The translations under genes and the position numbers were made by a program. From contig LNAC01000272.1 in the NCBI GenBank assembly GCA_002007465.1, forward strand, positions 769,553-833,552: a stretch of DNA of 64,000 nt, given 5' to 3'. A model generated the notes under the pieces. The model saw only the letters and a program-made list of their open reading frames with translations, was not told the DNA's origin and did not search any database. Within the stretch, counting starts at the first letter, position 1, and every line of letters begins with the position of its first letter. The DNA comes from Ailurus styani (Eukaryota; Chordata; Mammalia; Carnivora; Ailuridae). Positions 34,540 through 46,990 of the stretch are shown here, in pieces.

Positions 34540-35108
34540 CTACAAATTAAATTTCCTTATAGATATGAGGCTATTGAACTTATCTGTTTCTTCTTGAGTG
34601 AGCTTTGGTAGTTTGTGTCTTTCATCGCCTTTGTCCGTATCATCTAAGTTGCCAGATTTACTGCATAAAGTTTTTCATATATTCCCTTATTTTCCTTGTG
34701 ACAGATAAAGACTTTGTAGTGATGCCATGGCTCTCATTTCTGATAGAAAATTTTCATCTTCTCTCTGCCTGTAGATTCACCAATCTTATTGTCATCTCAA
34801 AGAAGCAGTTTTCTGTTTCATTGGTTCTCTATCACTTACTGTTTTCTAGCTCATCGAGTTGCACTTTATTATTTCCTTTCTTCTTTGGATTTTGTTTGCT
34901 CTTCTTGGTCTCATTTTCTGTAATTGTGGAGTTATCTCTTCCTCCTGGCAATTCTACCAGAATTATAGGAAGATTGGTTATCTTCCCCGACCCTCCCTTT
35001 GTTCTCATTGACCCTTTAAATCTGATTACTCATACTGTTTCCAATGATGGGAAATCTTTTGTTAATGCTTTAAGTAGCCTGCTCTATTCTCTCTGATTTT
35101 TTTTTTTT
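34540..35108 (-). repeat. LINE-1 ORF2 (5' part), antisense
   Basis: 'atctgtttcttcttgagtgagctttggtagtttgtgtcttt' and 'caatcttattgtcatctcaaagaagcagttttctgtttcattgg' are the L1 ORF2 region upstream of the RT piece, in the order expected for one antisense element. Confidence 0.7.
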
Positions 35109-35120
35109 AAATCCTATTAG

Positions 35121-35325
35121 TTTTTGGGTGCCTGGGTGGCTCAGTGGGTTAAAGCCTCTGCTTTCACCTCAGGTCATGATCTCAGCGTCCTGGGATCGAG
35201 GCCCGCATCGGGCTCTCTGCTCGGCAGGGAGCCTGCTTCCTCCTCTCCCTGTCTCTCTGCCTGCCTCTCCGCCTACTTGTGATCTCTCTCTGTGTATCAA
35301 ATAAATAAATAAAATCTTAAAAAAA
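35121..35325 (+). repeat. Carnivore SINE inserted in L1, with target-site duplication
   Basis: Full-length young SINE. The 12-bp duplication aaatcctattag lies at 35109-35120 and 35326-35337, splitting the antisense L1. Confidence 0.95.
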
Positions 35326-35494
35326 AAATCCTATTAGATGTTGAAACTTTTGTCTCTTTCTCTTTGGCTCATTCCTTCTTGCTTTCTAGATATCTGTTCT
35401 TTTTACTTTGTCCTCTGAGAAAATTTCATTTTGTACCCATTCATTTCTGTAGCCCATCTGTTGAATTTCTTTTTCCAATTGAATGAACTTAAAA

Positions 35495-35985
35495 TAACAC
35501 AAATTTATTGTCTGTCTTATAGTTCTGGAGGTTACAAGTCCTAAAACCAAGGTGTTGGTATTACTTCAAGAGGCACTGGGGAAGAATCTATTACCTTGTC
35601 TCTTCTAGAGGCTTCTAGAAGGCTGTCTTCTCTTCCTTTCTCTTCTAGAACCTTCTAGAGGCTGTCTGCATTCTTTGGCTTGTGGCCCTCATTCCATGTT
35701 CATAGCCAGCGGTGGACCATCTTCCAAGCTGTCTGACTTCTGTTTGCATTGTCATATCTCCTTCTCTGACTCTCACCCTCCCGTCTTCCTCTTCTACAGT
35801 CCCTTGTGATTACATGGTGATAAAATTGGGCCCGCCCACATCATTCAGAGTTATCATTCCATCTCAAGGTCTATAATTTAATCACATCTGCAGGTCCCCT
35901 TCTGCCACATAAGGAAGGAATCCACAGGTTCTAGCATGTGGACATTGGGGGCAGGGCAGTGGGAAGATAGTTATAACTTGCTTAG
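35495..35985 (-). repeat. MaLR (MLT1-type) LTR, antisense, degraded
   Basis: 'aatttattgtctgtcttatagttctggaggttacaagtcc', 'caaggtgttgg', 'aattgggcccgcccacatc' and 'atttaatcacatctgcaggtcc' follow the reverse MLT1 LTR order. A non-coding solitary LTR remnant of an endogenous retroelement. Confidence 0.6.
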
Positions 35986-36810
35986 CACACCAATAGTCAA
36001 ATTTTTAAAATTTAACATGTAATTTGATAAGTCATTAGATTCTTCACATCCCTCAAAGGGACTAAGGGATGCTCTGCTGAGGTGTTTGCATCCTCACTGC
36101 CCCGACTTCCTAGTTCAGGTCCCTGGCTTCACAACTCCTTCCTGGAGGCAGATACCTGGGCTCCCTGGTGCTTGGTGTGGACCAGAGGGGAGGACTCACC
36201 CAACTGCTCTGTTCCCAGAATGCTGGCCAGTCGTCCAGCTTGCAGCCCGTGCTGACTCTGGGCTTCACATGTCCTCAGGGCCCGCTTTTGGAGCATCCCT
36301 CTTCGAGAACCCTTCTGGGCTTCATATTTTCCATCTGCTGCATCTTCTTTTTGGCTTCTCTGCACATCCTTCACGATTTCTGATCCACCAGCAGTGTTCG
36401 GTCTTTTTTCCCAACAACACTTGGAAATTTTAAAAATACCTGTTTTATAATGGATGGAGATTCGGGATTGAAAGGTAGGCTGCTGTCTTATACTCAGTCT
36501 GTGGTGAAAGGACCAACCTTCCTTGGGTCGTTCAGTACGTGTGTCCCCCAGACACGTCTCTCTCTGTTTGTCACCCCAAGTGGCTTTGGGCTCCCAGTGG
36601 CCCCAGACATAAAGAACCTTGAATCCTATCATAAGACAATTATTTTTTTTCTCCATTCTTTTTCATCATTCTGAATTCAAGAAGAGAAAGCCACAATGTT
36701 TGGACTGGGATATTTTTAATGTCAGGTTTTAGCAGAGAAAATAGGCCTTGGCCTGAAAGCCTTTTGCAGGTAGGAGTGCCCAATTGGAATTGAATAAAAT
36801 TGTCTCTTTT
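35986..36810. other. Intron 8 segment: no gene recognised
   Basis: Overlapping open frames on both strands at 36086-36656 (115 and 175 codons) have no domain features and mirror each other; I do not call them genes. Confidence 0.4.
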
Positions 36811-37000
36811 GGGGCACCTGGGTGGCTCAGCCAGTTAAGCATGTTGACTCTGGATTTCGGGTCAGGTGGTGACCTCAGGGTGGACTGATGGAGTCCTGTG
36901 TCAGGTGCCACACTGTGGGGGGAGTCTGCTTGAGGATTCTCTCTCCCGCTGCCCCTCCCCCACTCATGCTCTCTTTCTCTCACTCTCTATCTGTAAAAAA
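36811..37000 (+). repeat. Older carnivore SINE, diverged
   Basis: Head ggggcacctgggtggctcag, 'ccagttaagcatgttgactctgg' body and a CT-rich 3' half. The middle is altered. Confidence 0.87.
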
Positions 37001-37240
37001 AATGTGTATTTTCCATCATAATTAGTCTCCTGGTTACAGTCTCTGTGCCATCTGGCATGAGTTTTCAATTTACATCTTTGATGTAGCATTTCATTTAAAG
37101 TTATTTGCTCTCTCTCTCTCAAAAAACAAAAATCATTAAAGTTATTTAAATAAGACTGATTTCGTTAAAACATCGTCAAGAGCACACCCAGGCATAGTAC
37201 TCTGGAGAGTTCTTTTGTATCATATTAGCATAATACCAGT

Positions 37241-37271
37241 TTCTTTCTTTCTTTCTTTCTTTCTTTTTTTT
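37241..37271. repeat. (TTTC)n microsatellite
   Basis: About six TTTC units followed by a T-run. Confidence 0.9.
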
Positions 37272-39039
37272 AAAGACCCCAAAGTGCCACCAGAACCGAA
37301 TAGGGTTTTCTGACTCATGCAGCGGTTCACCATGGCTGGTGCTCCCAGCATCCATGGGTTCCCTCGGGCCTGGGCTGATGGCAGCTCTGCTAGCTTCCAT
37401 GTTGTTCTAGCTGTCGCCACGCCAGCCAGTGGGAAGGCAAGAAAGAACAGCAGTCCGGGCTAGACATTACCTTGTAAGCCAGTGAGACAAAGGTGCCACT
37501 CTTACAAGCCAGAGATGAGAACGGAGTCAGAGGACCATGGGTGGTGGCCGATCTGGGGGCTGCTGTCTCTAGCTGGGCAACTACACCAGGGGCAGTGGGA
37601 AGGGCACAGCCAGGTGCTAGTGCATAGAGAGATGGAATTCTGCTCAACGGGAATGGCAGGGACCCCTGGCCATGGTGGAGGCTCCTTGATTAGACCCTGG
37701 CTCTGCTCTCTGGAAGGTGCAGGGGACCTTCCTTGGCCTGTGTCCCCTGGGTCCCTAGATTTGCCTGCTCAGGAGTTCTTCATATTTTCCATGTCCTTAC
37801 TTCACATTGGAGGAGGTAGGCTTTGGAAAGCTACCCCTGGGGGACTTGTGCTTCCTGTTGCCTGGGGCCCTGGAGTGTCCATCAAGGCTGAAGGGAGCCT
37901 GGTGTGTTCAGGTTAGGCCTGTGCTTCCTTTCACATCTGGTGCCTTCAGAAACCTGCTGAGCTTCGGATCTCCAGCTCCTGAGCTGGTAACCACACCCAA
38001 GGTCCTGTCCTTAGATGGAGCTCTTAAGGCCACCTTCTTTCTTCCTCCTCTTGTCTTGCCTTCCTTACGTTGCGGTAAGATGGCTGCCTTGAGGCCATGT
38101 CAGTCAGTAGGTTAGTGGGGAGGCAATGCCTTTCATTTGGTTTAGAGAGTCTCAGAATGATTTGGAGTAACAGCCTGCTTGTCTTCTCTTCTTTGGGACA
38201 GAGAAGCAGTTGGGTTTTCTCAATGTGCTGGGACGCCTCCTCTGATTTTTCTCTCTTCCCTTGTATCTTTGCTTACAAACCAGGCAGTTCTTGTCTTTCT
38301 TCTAATACTTTGCTGGATGCGCCAAGGAGCAGCTCGTGTATACTAATGTTTTCTTCTATCCAGCTTTTTTCTTTTGAGCTACTGGTATGTGATATGCTTT
38401 CAAAGTTATCATAGGCAACAGTTTCCCCAAAGGGTTTGCCACGCCCTAACGAGGGTCATCGGTGTTCACACCCATTATACCTGCTTCTTCCTCATCACTG
38501 CCCGACCACCGAGTCCGCACCCCAAACTTGATGGTGAGAACACCCCACTTCTGCCACTAGGTTGTGTCACGTAGGAGTAATTACTGTTCCACAGAGACTC
38601 CAAAAAACAGTGATTCAAAAGGAAAAATTAAGACTGGGAGCCCAGGCTAGAGAGTCATCTTTAGGAAATGGGCCCCAAATGGCTCACATCACTTCTGCTC
38701 CTAGCCTGGCAAGAGCAAGAGTCCCATGGCCACACCTCACTGCAAAGCCTGGGGAGAGGAGAGGGAAGCCGGAGAGCCATGTCCTAGCCGTGTCCGTATT
38801 CCTGGGGAAGAAAGCAAGAGTGGGTTTTGGTGGTTAGCTTGTGGCTTCTACCGTAGACATCTACTACAGGTTTGTTGAGGAAGCAAACATCTGTTCTCTG
38901 TCTCACTGACCTCTCTGTAGGGTCCCACATAATTCATTTCTGTTAGAGTGTGGCCCCACGCCCATGCCCACACTGCTTTGCTGGGAATGCATATTAAGGT
39001 AACTTAAGAGTTGGCAGGTGTCTTGTGTTGGGGGTCACG
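37272..39039. other. Intron 8 segment: no gene recognised
   Basis: No SINE. A part near 38650-38760 ('cacttctgctcctagcctggca...tggccacacctcactgcaaagc') resembles the end of an old LTR-like repeat. Open frames up to 144 codons lack family features. Confidence 0.4.
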
Positions 39040-39195
39040 TGGTAAATCCTTTACGGTTTGTGGGCCCTACGGCCTCTCTTGTAGCATGTGACTTGGTCAG
39101 AAGCGGCCGTAGACAATCTGAAAATGAATGGGCAAGGCTGTGTTCCATTAAAACATTATTTGGCCTGCAGACCAGAGTTTGCTGAGCCCTGGGGT
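39040..39195. repeat. hAT-Charlie fossil
   Basis: 'ggtaaatcctttacggtttgtgggccctacggcctct', 'gcggccgtagacaatctgaaaatgaatgggcaaggctgtgttcc' and 'cagaccagagtttgctgagcc' match a common mammalian hAT fossil. Confidence 0.65.
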
Positions 39196-39199
39196 GACT

Positions 39200-39680
39200 C
39201 ACTGGGAAATCAATTTAGCAGTATCTATCAAAATTAATAAAAATGTTTATGCATTCTCAGTGGCTTCATTCCCGGAAATGTATCCTAAGGAAATAATTTA
39301 AGCAATAGTCTATTCATCCATCTGTTACAGCTCTGTCCAGAGACATGAAAAGCCAGAAGTGCAAATAACCTGATGACCAGTGTTTGTTTGTATATATTTG
39401 TCAATAGTAAGGTACTGGTTAAGGAGGTAATGGTACTTCAAATGAGATATCATGCAGCTATCCAAATGCATTAATACGGAAATTATGTAGAAACATAAAA
39501 ATGTTTATGGTATGATAGCTGAGTGGAAAAGCAAGACACCAAGTTGTAAGTATAGTGTGATGACAGTTTTGCAAATCCACATCTACGTGTAGACCAGGTT
39601 AAAGGGTAGTAGGATTATGGAGAATGTTTTCCTGTTTTCAAGATAGTCTTTAATATTTGAATAAAAAATGTATTTAATAA
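39200..39680 (+). repeat. LINE-1 3' end, sense, degraded
   Basis: 'gtaaggtactggttaaggaggtaatggtacttc', 'tgagatatcatgcagctatcc' and 'tgatagctgagtggaaaagcaag' match an old L1 3' UTR in the forward direction. It ends in an A/T-rich tail. Confidence 0.6.
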
Positions 39681-40445
39681 TGGGAAAATTGATGGCCCTC
39701 AAGAAAAGGTATACTTCCTCCTTTAAAGAAATTGTGCATTGCATTTTATTGCCTGTTTTCCCTGGCCGCCAGGAAGCTCAGTGCCAGATGAGAAGGCCGA
39801 GCCCAGGGACTGTTGACGTGACTGCAGCTGCTCGGGTGTCCCTCCTCCTCTTACACCAGGGCGGCTGTGTGTCCTTGTTTTCTTGGGACAGGCCCAAGTC
39901 AACTGTCCCAAGACAGTCCTGAGTCTGTCGCTTTAGTTTAGTTTTGAATACCCTCCCCCCTTTTACTCTGGAAAGTTCTCTTGTTTGGATGAAAACCTAT
40001 TGTTTCCTTAGTGTTTGTGGCTTTGCTTTTTGACTTCTGGTCCAGAAACACTATATTCTGAATATGTATATTATTGTAAGCCACTTCAAAATTTCTGTTT
40101 GGAAAGAAGCTGGATAGAAAAACAAACTAAGTAAAAACCTTGAAAGTGCGTCCAACTCCGGGCTGCCCATCACCCGCCCTCCCCGCACTCTGTTGTGTCT
40201 GAGTGGAGCACGGCTAGCAAACCCCAAGACCGAGGGTCCGGCTCCCAGGCTGCCTTGGTCTCATCAGCTATGCGGGAAAACTCAGCTGTCCTTTGATAAA
40301 AGAGTGTCCTCATCTACCTGTAGCGACACTAACTTTGACCTCTCAGACTGGCAGTTTAACTAAAGAATCACTCACAAGGGCATAAGGACACAGCATGCCA
40401 TATTTTTGAGTGCAAAAATATGCCAAGTATATATTATTTGATGGT
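39681..40445. other. Intron 8 segment: nothing recognised
   Basis: About 760 bp with no named repeat and no exon; ends at a CA run. Confidence 0.45.
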
Positions 40446-40465
40446 ACACACACACACACACACAC
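40446..40465. repeat. (CA)n microsatellite
   Basis: About ten CA units. Confidence 0.9.
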
Positions 40466-40539
40466 CCTTCCATGGCCATAACAATATTGCAAGGATGTGG
40501 TAACAATAGAAAGTAAAACTAACAAATAATAATGTAACA

Positions 40540-40725
40540 ATATAGCAGTTACACTTACCGAGTACTTACTATGGGTCAGCTAATATACTAAAGACTCCCT
40601 ACACATTTCTCACGTGGTTATTATGCCCATTTTACAGATGAGTATGTGGAGGCCCAGAGAGGTTAAGTGAGATTTTCTCAAGGCTGCAGAGGCAGTAAGT
40701 AGCAGAGCTGGACCCTTTACCTTCT
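40540..40725 (-). repeat. MIR, antisense
   Basis: 'cgagtacttactatgggtcagc', 'cccattttacagatgagtatgtggaggcccagagaggttaagtgag' and 'gcagtaagtagcagagctgga' are the reverse MIR core. Confidence 0.8.
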
Positions 40726-41894
40726 AGATCTTTCTTACTTTATATCCTTAAGAAGGAATACTGGGGAACATTTAAAATGTACAAGAGCGTTGGGAATGAT
40801 TTAGTTCCAAGATTCTTGATTATAGGGAATCTGTAGCCAGCAAGCGGTTGCAAAGGGAGTCTGTTGTATGCATCTGACTTGGACGAAAGAAATGCTGATA
40901 GGATAGTGAGTTCCTTGGCTTTCTCTTCCAGACTGTGCATGTCAGTGCTTTTGTACCCTCCTCCTTGGCCAGTAGCTAGGGCCCTGGGCAGATTAAGTTG
41001 TTAGAAGAGCGATGGTCAGCCAGAGATCACAGATGTGCAAAAGATGTCTCTTCGGAAAGCTCGGCGTCCCGTGGCCGGGCTCTCCACTGCTGCGCTTCCC
41101 AGGCTGCCTCTCTGAAATTGCCCTTGGCAGTGGCTTTAGCCCCCGACTCCAGCATCGGGCTTGGGTGATTTGTGGGTGGAATTCGTGAGTGTAAAAGGGT
41201 CCTGGACTGTTTGTTTCTGGGGCACAGTTTCAAAAGAAAATGGCATTTTATAGCCCGTATTAATGGGAAATTACTTTCCATTAGGATTCTGAATGATTTG
41301 CACATAATGTTTATAAAGTGAAGGAAAAATGTCAAGCATTTCACTAACAATTTAAAGCAAAGCTCCCAGGACTGTGCCAGGAACACATTCCAAGAACATT
41401 TTCTTCATCATTTCTTTCTAAAGGAACAGAGAAGAGGGAGATGAAAGGGCGCAGGTCAATTAGGCAGACTCTGTCGTGGGGCTGAGATGGAATCTTTGAT
41501 AGTACATTTCTCGCTGCCTAAGAGAATGAATAAAGTGAGCCAGGAGCAGGGAAGGGGGTAGGGGCAGTGGAAGCCACATCTTGAGATGATGGATTGCAGG
41601 CAGAACCAAGTTCAGCTCTGGCTCAGAGGAAGCACAGCCCGTCCAAGCCCGTGCGCATGGGGTCACGACGCTTCATCAGAGTGTGCTCCCCTGTGGCCCC
41701 AAAGAGACGACGGGGCCAAGAAAAGTCCCCCGGACTGAAACATGCACTCGCATTGTTCCCAGAAAACCCTCGGTTTTGAAGAAAATAGTGCGGGAGTTTG
41801 CAGCCTAGGCTCGCGTGTCTTCCCTGCTCCGGCTCATGTATCTGGCCCCTTGTTGTCACTTACAGAATTAGAAAAAGGATACTTTGCATTTTTT
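40726..41894. other. Intron 8 segment: nothing recognised
   Basis: About 1.2 kb without SINE or clear LINE. Open frames of 60-119 codons on both strands show no domain. Confidence 0.45.
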
Positions 41895-42098
41895 TTTTAA
41901 TTTTTTAAAAAAGATTTATTTATTTATTTGACACAGAGAGAGAGACAGATCACAAGTGGGCAGAGAGGCAGGCAGAGAGAGGAGGAAGCAGGCTCCCTGC
42001 TGAGCAGAGAGCCCAATTCGGGGCTCGATCCCAGGACCCTGAGATCATGACCTGAGCTGAAGGCAGAGGCTTAACCCACTGAGCCACCCAGGCGCCCC
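41895..42098 (-). repeat. Carnivore SINE, antisense, with target-site duplication
   Basis: Full-length antisense SINE. The flanking duplication is tactttgcatttttt, about 41880-41894 and 42099-42113. The right border was later duplicated (see 42095-42170). Confidence 0.94.
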
Positions 42099-42170
42099 TA
42101 CTTTGCATTTTTTAGCGACTCCTTTGTTTATGCCCCTACTTTGCATTTTTTAGAAACTCCTTTGTTTATG
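42095..42170. repeat. 38-bp tandem duplication across a SINE border
   Basis: Two 38-bp units, 42095-42132 and 42133-42170. Each starts with cccctactttgcatttttta and ends ctcctttgtttatg. They differ at two bases (gcgac versus gaaac). The first four bases of each belong to the SINE. Confidence 0.9.
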
Positions 42171-42814
42171 AGGGTTTTTTTCGTTCCCCCATTTAAGTTC
42201 TTAAAGAGGGTGTCACTTTACATAATCACAACTTAGGGTTCATATGCTCCAGCTTGAGGTTGACTTTGAAGATATAGAAGGCCGAGGATAGTGAACACGT
42301 GTGGGTTCCAAGTGCATGCTACGGGCATTTCAGAGTAAGGAAAAATAAATCTCTCAAATGCCTTCTATGAAGACATTCTTACTCCCTCCAGGTATAAAAG
42401 AGACTTTTATAAAGTTCTTGACGCTGCTAAGGGGGCTCGGAAGTAATGTCTGTAGTCTGAGTTGTTACCCTCATCGGAGCAAAAATCTCTGGGATTACAT
42501 TAGAAAATAAACATTTATTCAAAAGTCAAGTGTGAAGTTTGCAAGTTGAAGAAGATGAACACTTTGCAAATAGATATGTATGCATTTTTTTAAATCTAAA
42601 TTTCCAAAGAGGAAATTAAAATTTTCAGTTGGCAGTGACAGTGGTGATTGCTCAGTGGGCAGGTTGTTTCTTGCTTTTTCTTCTTTCCTTTCCACAGTTT
42701 TCTTGTTTGTTTTGTGGTCACTAGCCCCCCTCTCCCCCCATATGCATTTCTGTATATTATTAGTGGTGGGTTGGTCAGTGCTATTGACAGGAGAGAAATA
42801 AACAAGGAAATAGG
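42171..42814. other. Intron 8 segment: nothing recognised
   Basis: AT-rich; no exon or named repeat seen. Confidence 0.45.
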
Positions 42815-42925
42815 AGTCTTGTAGTGTAGCTCAGAATCTGGCACTCATTTGCTGTGTGACTTTGGGTGAGTTTCTTAACCTCTCTGGGCGTATTTGAACT
42901 TGTCCCTAAATGAAGCAATTGGATT
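42815..42925 (+). repeat. MIR, sense
   Basis: 'gctcagaatctggcactcatttgctgtgtgactttgggtgagtttcttaacctctctggg' is a clear MIR core. Confidence 0.85.
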
Positions 42926-42956
42926 GAACACATTGCAAGATTGAACACATTGCAAG
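42923..42956. repeat. 17-bp tandem duplication
   Basis: attgaacacattgcaag occurs exactly twice, 42923-42939 and 42940-42956, next to the MIR. Confidence 0.93.
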
Positions 42957-44328
42957 TTTCTTCCCCTCTCAATGCTTGTGGCTGCTGTAGTTCTATTTTA
43001 TGAGTATTTAGCGTTCTTAAAAACTTGAGACATGCAGAGTGAACATTTTATATGCTCTCTGTTTAAAAAAATATTTCTTTAAAATGATGGAATGTGAACT
43101 GTGATTCTTATTGTTGATCAGTAGCCACTGATTCAGGAAGGGGGAAGAGTCCTTCTCTTATTTTTCATCCCAAGGAAGCTTTAGAGGGGAAGGCTTCCTC
43201 ACTGTAGGGAATGGTTTCCTATAATTCTTCTGCAAAAAGAGTTTTCAGAAAGCCGTAAGGTGTAACTTCTAATTTAGTGCTGGGAATTTTACTCCCACTT
43301 GGCTGAAATGATGGCATATTATATTATCTCAAATGCCGCCTATTAAAAATTTTGATATTCTGCAGTGATGATGTATTTGGTCTTTAAGCTAAAATTTGAA
43401 ATGCCATCATCTAAAGATTAATATAGGTACTCATATTTTTTAAGAAGAGTGTAGAAGTCGATGTTTCCAGGGATAACACATAGGGTGGCTATAGGACACG
43501 GTCCCATAGGACTTTATGTTTGAGTCCATGCGAATGACCTCCCTGGAGTTGTCCCGGGGGTGTGGCCCCAGCTGCAAACCCCAATGCCAGATTATGGGGA
43601 TGAGAGACACAGGGAGAGTGTAGGAAGCCTGGCACCAGGTGGCTGACACTGGACCTCCATGATGGGTGCACAGAAGGGAAGAGGTGAGTCTATGGCCAAA
43701 TACCGAATACTTGCCCTGTCCAAAGGGGGTGCCGGCTGTCACGGGCAGCTGTTTGTTGCCTAGGAACATGGGCCCAGAAGAGTCGGCCTTTCTGATTTTG
43801 CAAGAGAAGCCAGAAATCATATATTTGTTTACATGCAGTCTCCTGATTTTTAAGTATTGGTAACTAAGCCACACTGTACAAAGCAAGGAGTGGATCAAAC
43901 AAAACACATCTGTGAGCTTGAACTCCAAGATGGTGGCCAGGAAGCCACCTCTGATTAAGGCCACTATGTGTCTTCTGCTTTCCCTTTACTCAGAGCAGCA
44001 AAGGCAGCCCACAAACACGGGACCTGATGGTCCCAGGAAGCTTTTGAGATAATGTCTTGGGACATGCAAGGCTGTGCAAGGTGGAGGGCACAAAACTTAC
44101 CACTCGCACCCATCTCGTGCAGCCTGTGTAAGTTGTGGTGTATTGGAATTAGGGTTGAAACAAATCACACATGCATATTTTTATAGCTTACAGTATAAAA
44201 GTCTTGAGTTCCCCCGACAAGTGATTTCAACAAGTCACATCTCCTGTGGGCACATATAGCATTCTTATTTCTAGAAAGATAGTTCATAGACTTTCACTAG
44301 ACATTTCTTAGTAATTTACTACTGAACT
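42957..44328. other. Intron 8 segment: no gene recognised
   Basis: About 1.4 kb. A 174-codon antisense open frame at 43440-43964 has no recognisable domain or start context, and codes nothing that I can relate to a family. Confidence 0.4.
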
Positions 44329-44646
44329 TGTCTTAGTTAGCTTGGACGGCTCTCACGGAATACCACAGACTAGGAGGCTCAAGCAACAAACACTTACTTC
44401 TCCCAGTGCTGAGGCTGCGAGGTCCAAGATTAAGGGGCCACCAGATTCCACATCTGGTGAGGGTCCACTTCCTGGTTTACGGATGGCTGTCTTCTCGTTG
44501 TGTCCTGACATAGCAGCATTGTCCCATTCACGAGGGGCCACCCTCATGACCTAATCATCTCCCCAAAGCCCCCCAGTATCACTGCCCTGGGGATTAGGGC
44601 TTCAACGTAGGAATTCAGAGGGGATGCAGACATTTAATCCATAGCA
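44329..44646 (-). repeat. MaLR (MLT1-type) LTR, antisense
   Basis: 'tgtcttagttagcttggacggctctcacggaataccacagacta', 'gtccaagattaaggggccacc', 'ttctcgttgtgtcctgacat' and 'gggattagggcttcaacgtaggaattc...taatccatagca' follow the reverse MLT1 LTR from end to end. A solitary, non-coding LTR. Confidence 0.8.
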
Positions 44647-46639
44647 TTAACCACAGATTAAGGCATAAAATTTGCAGCTAAGGGCACAGGGCACAGGGGT
44701 GACCTAATCCAGAGCTAGAAACCAGGGATCTGAAGTTCCCATGTAGTTGATTAGCAGTGGACAAAAATAGCATGTCAGAGGCGGTGAACAAAATGGTGTT
44801 GGGGGTATTTATTACAATTCTGCACCAGCGTTGTGTCTGGGTCAGTGGCAGGGAAAGTGCTTAACTTACAAAGAATTTTTCTGCAAGGGCTAGAGATTTT
44901 AGATTGGGAAAAGAGAAATTGCAATTCGAACCAAAAATGTTTGTTCTAATTCAAAAGAGATGGTATCTCATAGGTTGAGAGGGGTGCCTGGCCCGGAGGG
45001 AGTAAGCCCTCACTGAGTATTGGAGAGGAACTGGAAATAAACTGGAGAATTTGAATCCGTTCTGTGCCCCAGCAGGTTAAGAGGTGAACTGCTCCATTGT
45101 CCAGTGGTCCAGTCAGGCGCACCAGCTCTCAGAGCCGCCTTGATGTGCAGCCAAAACCTCCACAGGGAGGCTCGGGTCCCGTTCCTGGTTGGGGGTAACT
45201 CCACCTGTGACCAGGAAACTTCCTCTCTGCCTCTCAGCAGCCCCACGGGTAGCACTGGTGATAAGGAAACACCTCCGAACTTCCAGACTTCAGCCCAGGA
45301 AGTGGGCAGAACGGGAGCCTGCCTGGCCCAGACAGGTGTCACCTGCTGGCCTCAGTAGTCGGTGGGCTGTGAGGTCATAGGGAGGTCCAGATCCTGGCTC
45401 TCAGTCCCTGCCTCTGGGTCTCAAGTTCATGCTCGAGAGAGCGGGAATTATCACCGTGCCCACTTGGGGTTATCCTAAGATCACGTCCATCAGAGGTGCT
45501 GGGCACGCACGGTGCTTGCCAGAGAGCAAGAGCCCGCCCCCGCCGTGGCCGTTCCTGTGACCTAACTGGTTATCTGGTTTCTTAGCCTACAGCAGACTGG
45601 AAGCAGCAGATTAGAAAGGCCGAGGGACTGCTTCGGGAAGGCCTACTGACAGCAGGAAAGTGACAGGTCGCAGCCCGGCAACAAGGGAGGCAAGAGAAAG
45701 AATAATAATAATAAAAAAATGCAGAAACAAAAAGTCAAAAGGCACAACAGTACAACAGTTTGGGGCATTTACTAAAAGACAAAGAGCCGTCCTCAGGTCA
45801 GTAGCTTCTGGTAGACGCCATACCTTGTTCCCTGATAGGCACGCAGGTCGACAACCGTCGTATGACTCATGTTTCTCTCTGTCTCCTTTCCCTTCCAAAA
45901 AATAGTGGGGGTGTGAGGGGGCCCTTTTCAGTGGGGATGCCCTGCCCCGGGTGCTTCCCGGGGATGAAGTCCCCAGAGCCAGCGGCAGCAGAGAATGGTG
46001 AGCAGGAGGTCCTTTCAGGGTCTGAAAGGGACCCAAATTTAAGTCCAGCAAAAAAGAGTGCTGGTATTTTCATGCTATGAAGAGAAGCATGCCCTTTGCC
46101 GTGCCGACCTCTCCCCGCCTCTCCCCACCTCTCCCTACCTCTCTGCATCCACCGCAGTCAGCTCCAGAGGAGAAGTCTAGTCCTGGAGAGCCAGCCCCCA
46201 GATCCTGGCATGTGGCAAAGGGGCAGGGGTAGCACAGGAGCCCAGGCTGCAGAAACCCAGGGCCATCAGATGCCATGTCCTCTCTGGTGGTTAATGTGCC
46301 ACCTGGAGTTGACTCCTGTGTTTGCTTTATATTTTTGTTTTTTCTCTGAAACATGAGTGGCTCACTTGGAAGCAGGGGCTCAGGCAGAGGAAAGCAAGAC
46401 AGGGAATAAGTACCCAAAAGACATCCCTGGCGCATGTGGGGCCTGGGTAGACCTTTGAGGACCAGGGAGGGATGTAGGGGAGAATGTTCCCAAAGAACAT
46501 TCCAGGCAGGGTCTGGGAGCTCCCCATAGCATGGGCCCAACTGATAGGCCCCATCCCCTACCCTCACCCCCACCCCTGGCTTGGAGTTGGCTCAGAAACT
46601 GAGTGGGGATAAACTCCCAGGCTAATGATTTTCGGATCA
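44647..46639. other. Intron 8 segment: no gene recognised
   Basis: About 2 kb, moderately GC-rich, no SINE. Long open frames on both strands (146 and 167 codons) overlap one another and have no family features. Confidence 0.4.
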
Positions 46640-46760
46640 AGAGCAGACTCTGGACCCAGATGGAGGTCAAGTCTCAGCACCGTTGCTGAGTTGCTTTGAA
46701 CCTCTGAATGCCTTAATTTCCCATCCATCAAACTGGGGGGAGTAATGGTACCAAAGTAAA
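46640..46760 (+). repeat. MIR, sense
   Basis: 'agcagactctggacccagatgg', 'gctgagttgctttgaacctctgaatgccttaatttcccatccatcaaactgggg' fits the MIR core. Confidence 0.6.
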
Positions 46761-46990
46761 GCCACTGATGTCAGTGAGGCACTTAGGGTATTGTCCTGGC
46801 ACTGAGGGTTGTGATGTCATCCCCGCTGTGCTGGGGCTGAGGACCGTGGGGCCACCACCGGAATGAGGGGTGCTGGGAGTCTCCATGTGAGTTACGAGTA
46901 GCCCTCTGCATCTGGGACTTGGGCAAACAGAAGGTGGGGTGGTGAAGGGCACTCCCCAGAATTTTAGTGTTGTTAAAATAATAAGAGGGG

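Noticed and set aside
43440..43964. 174-codon antisense open frame in intron 8
   Set aside because: No domain, no conserved motif recognised, and no supporting splice or promoter signals.
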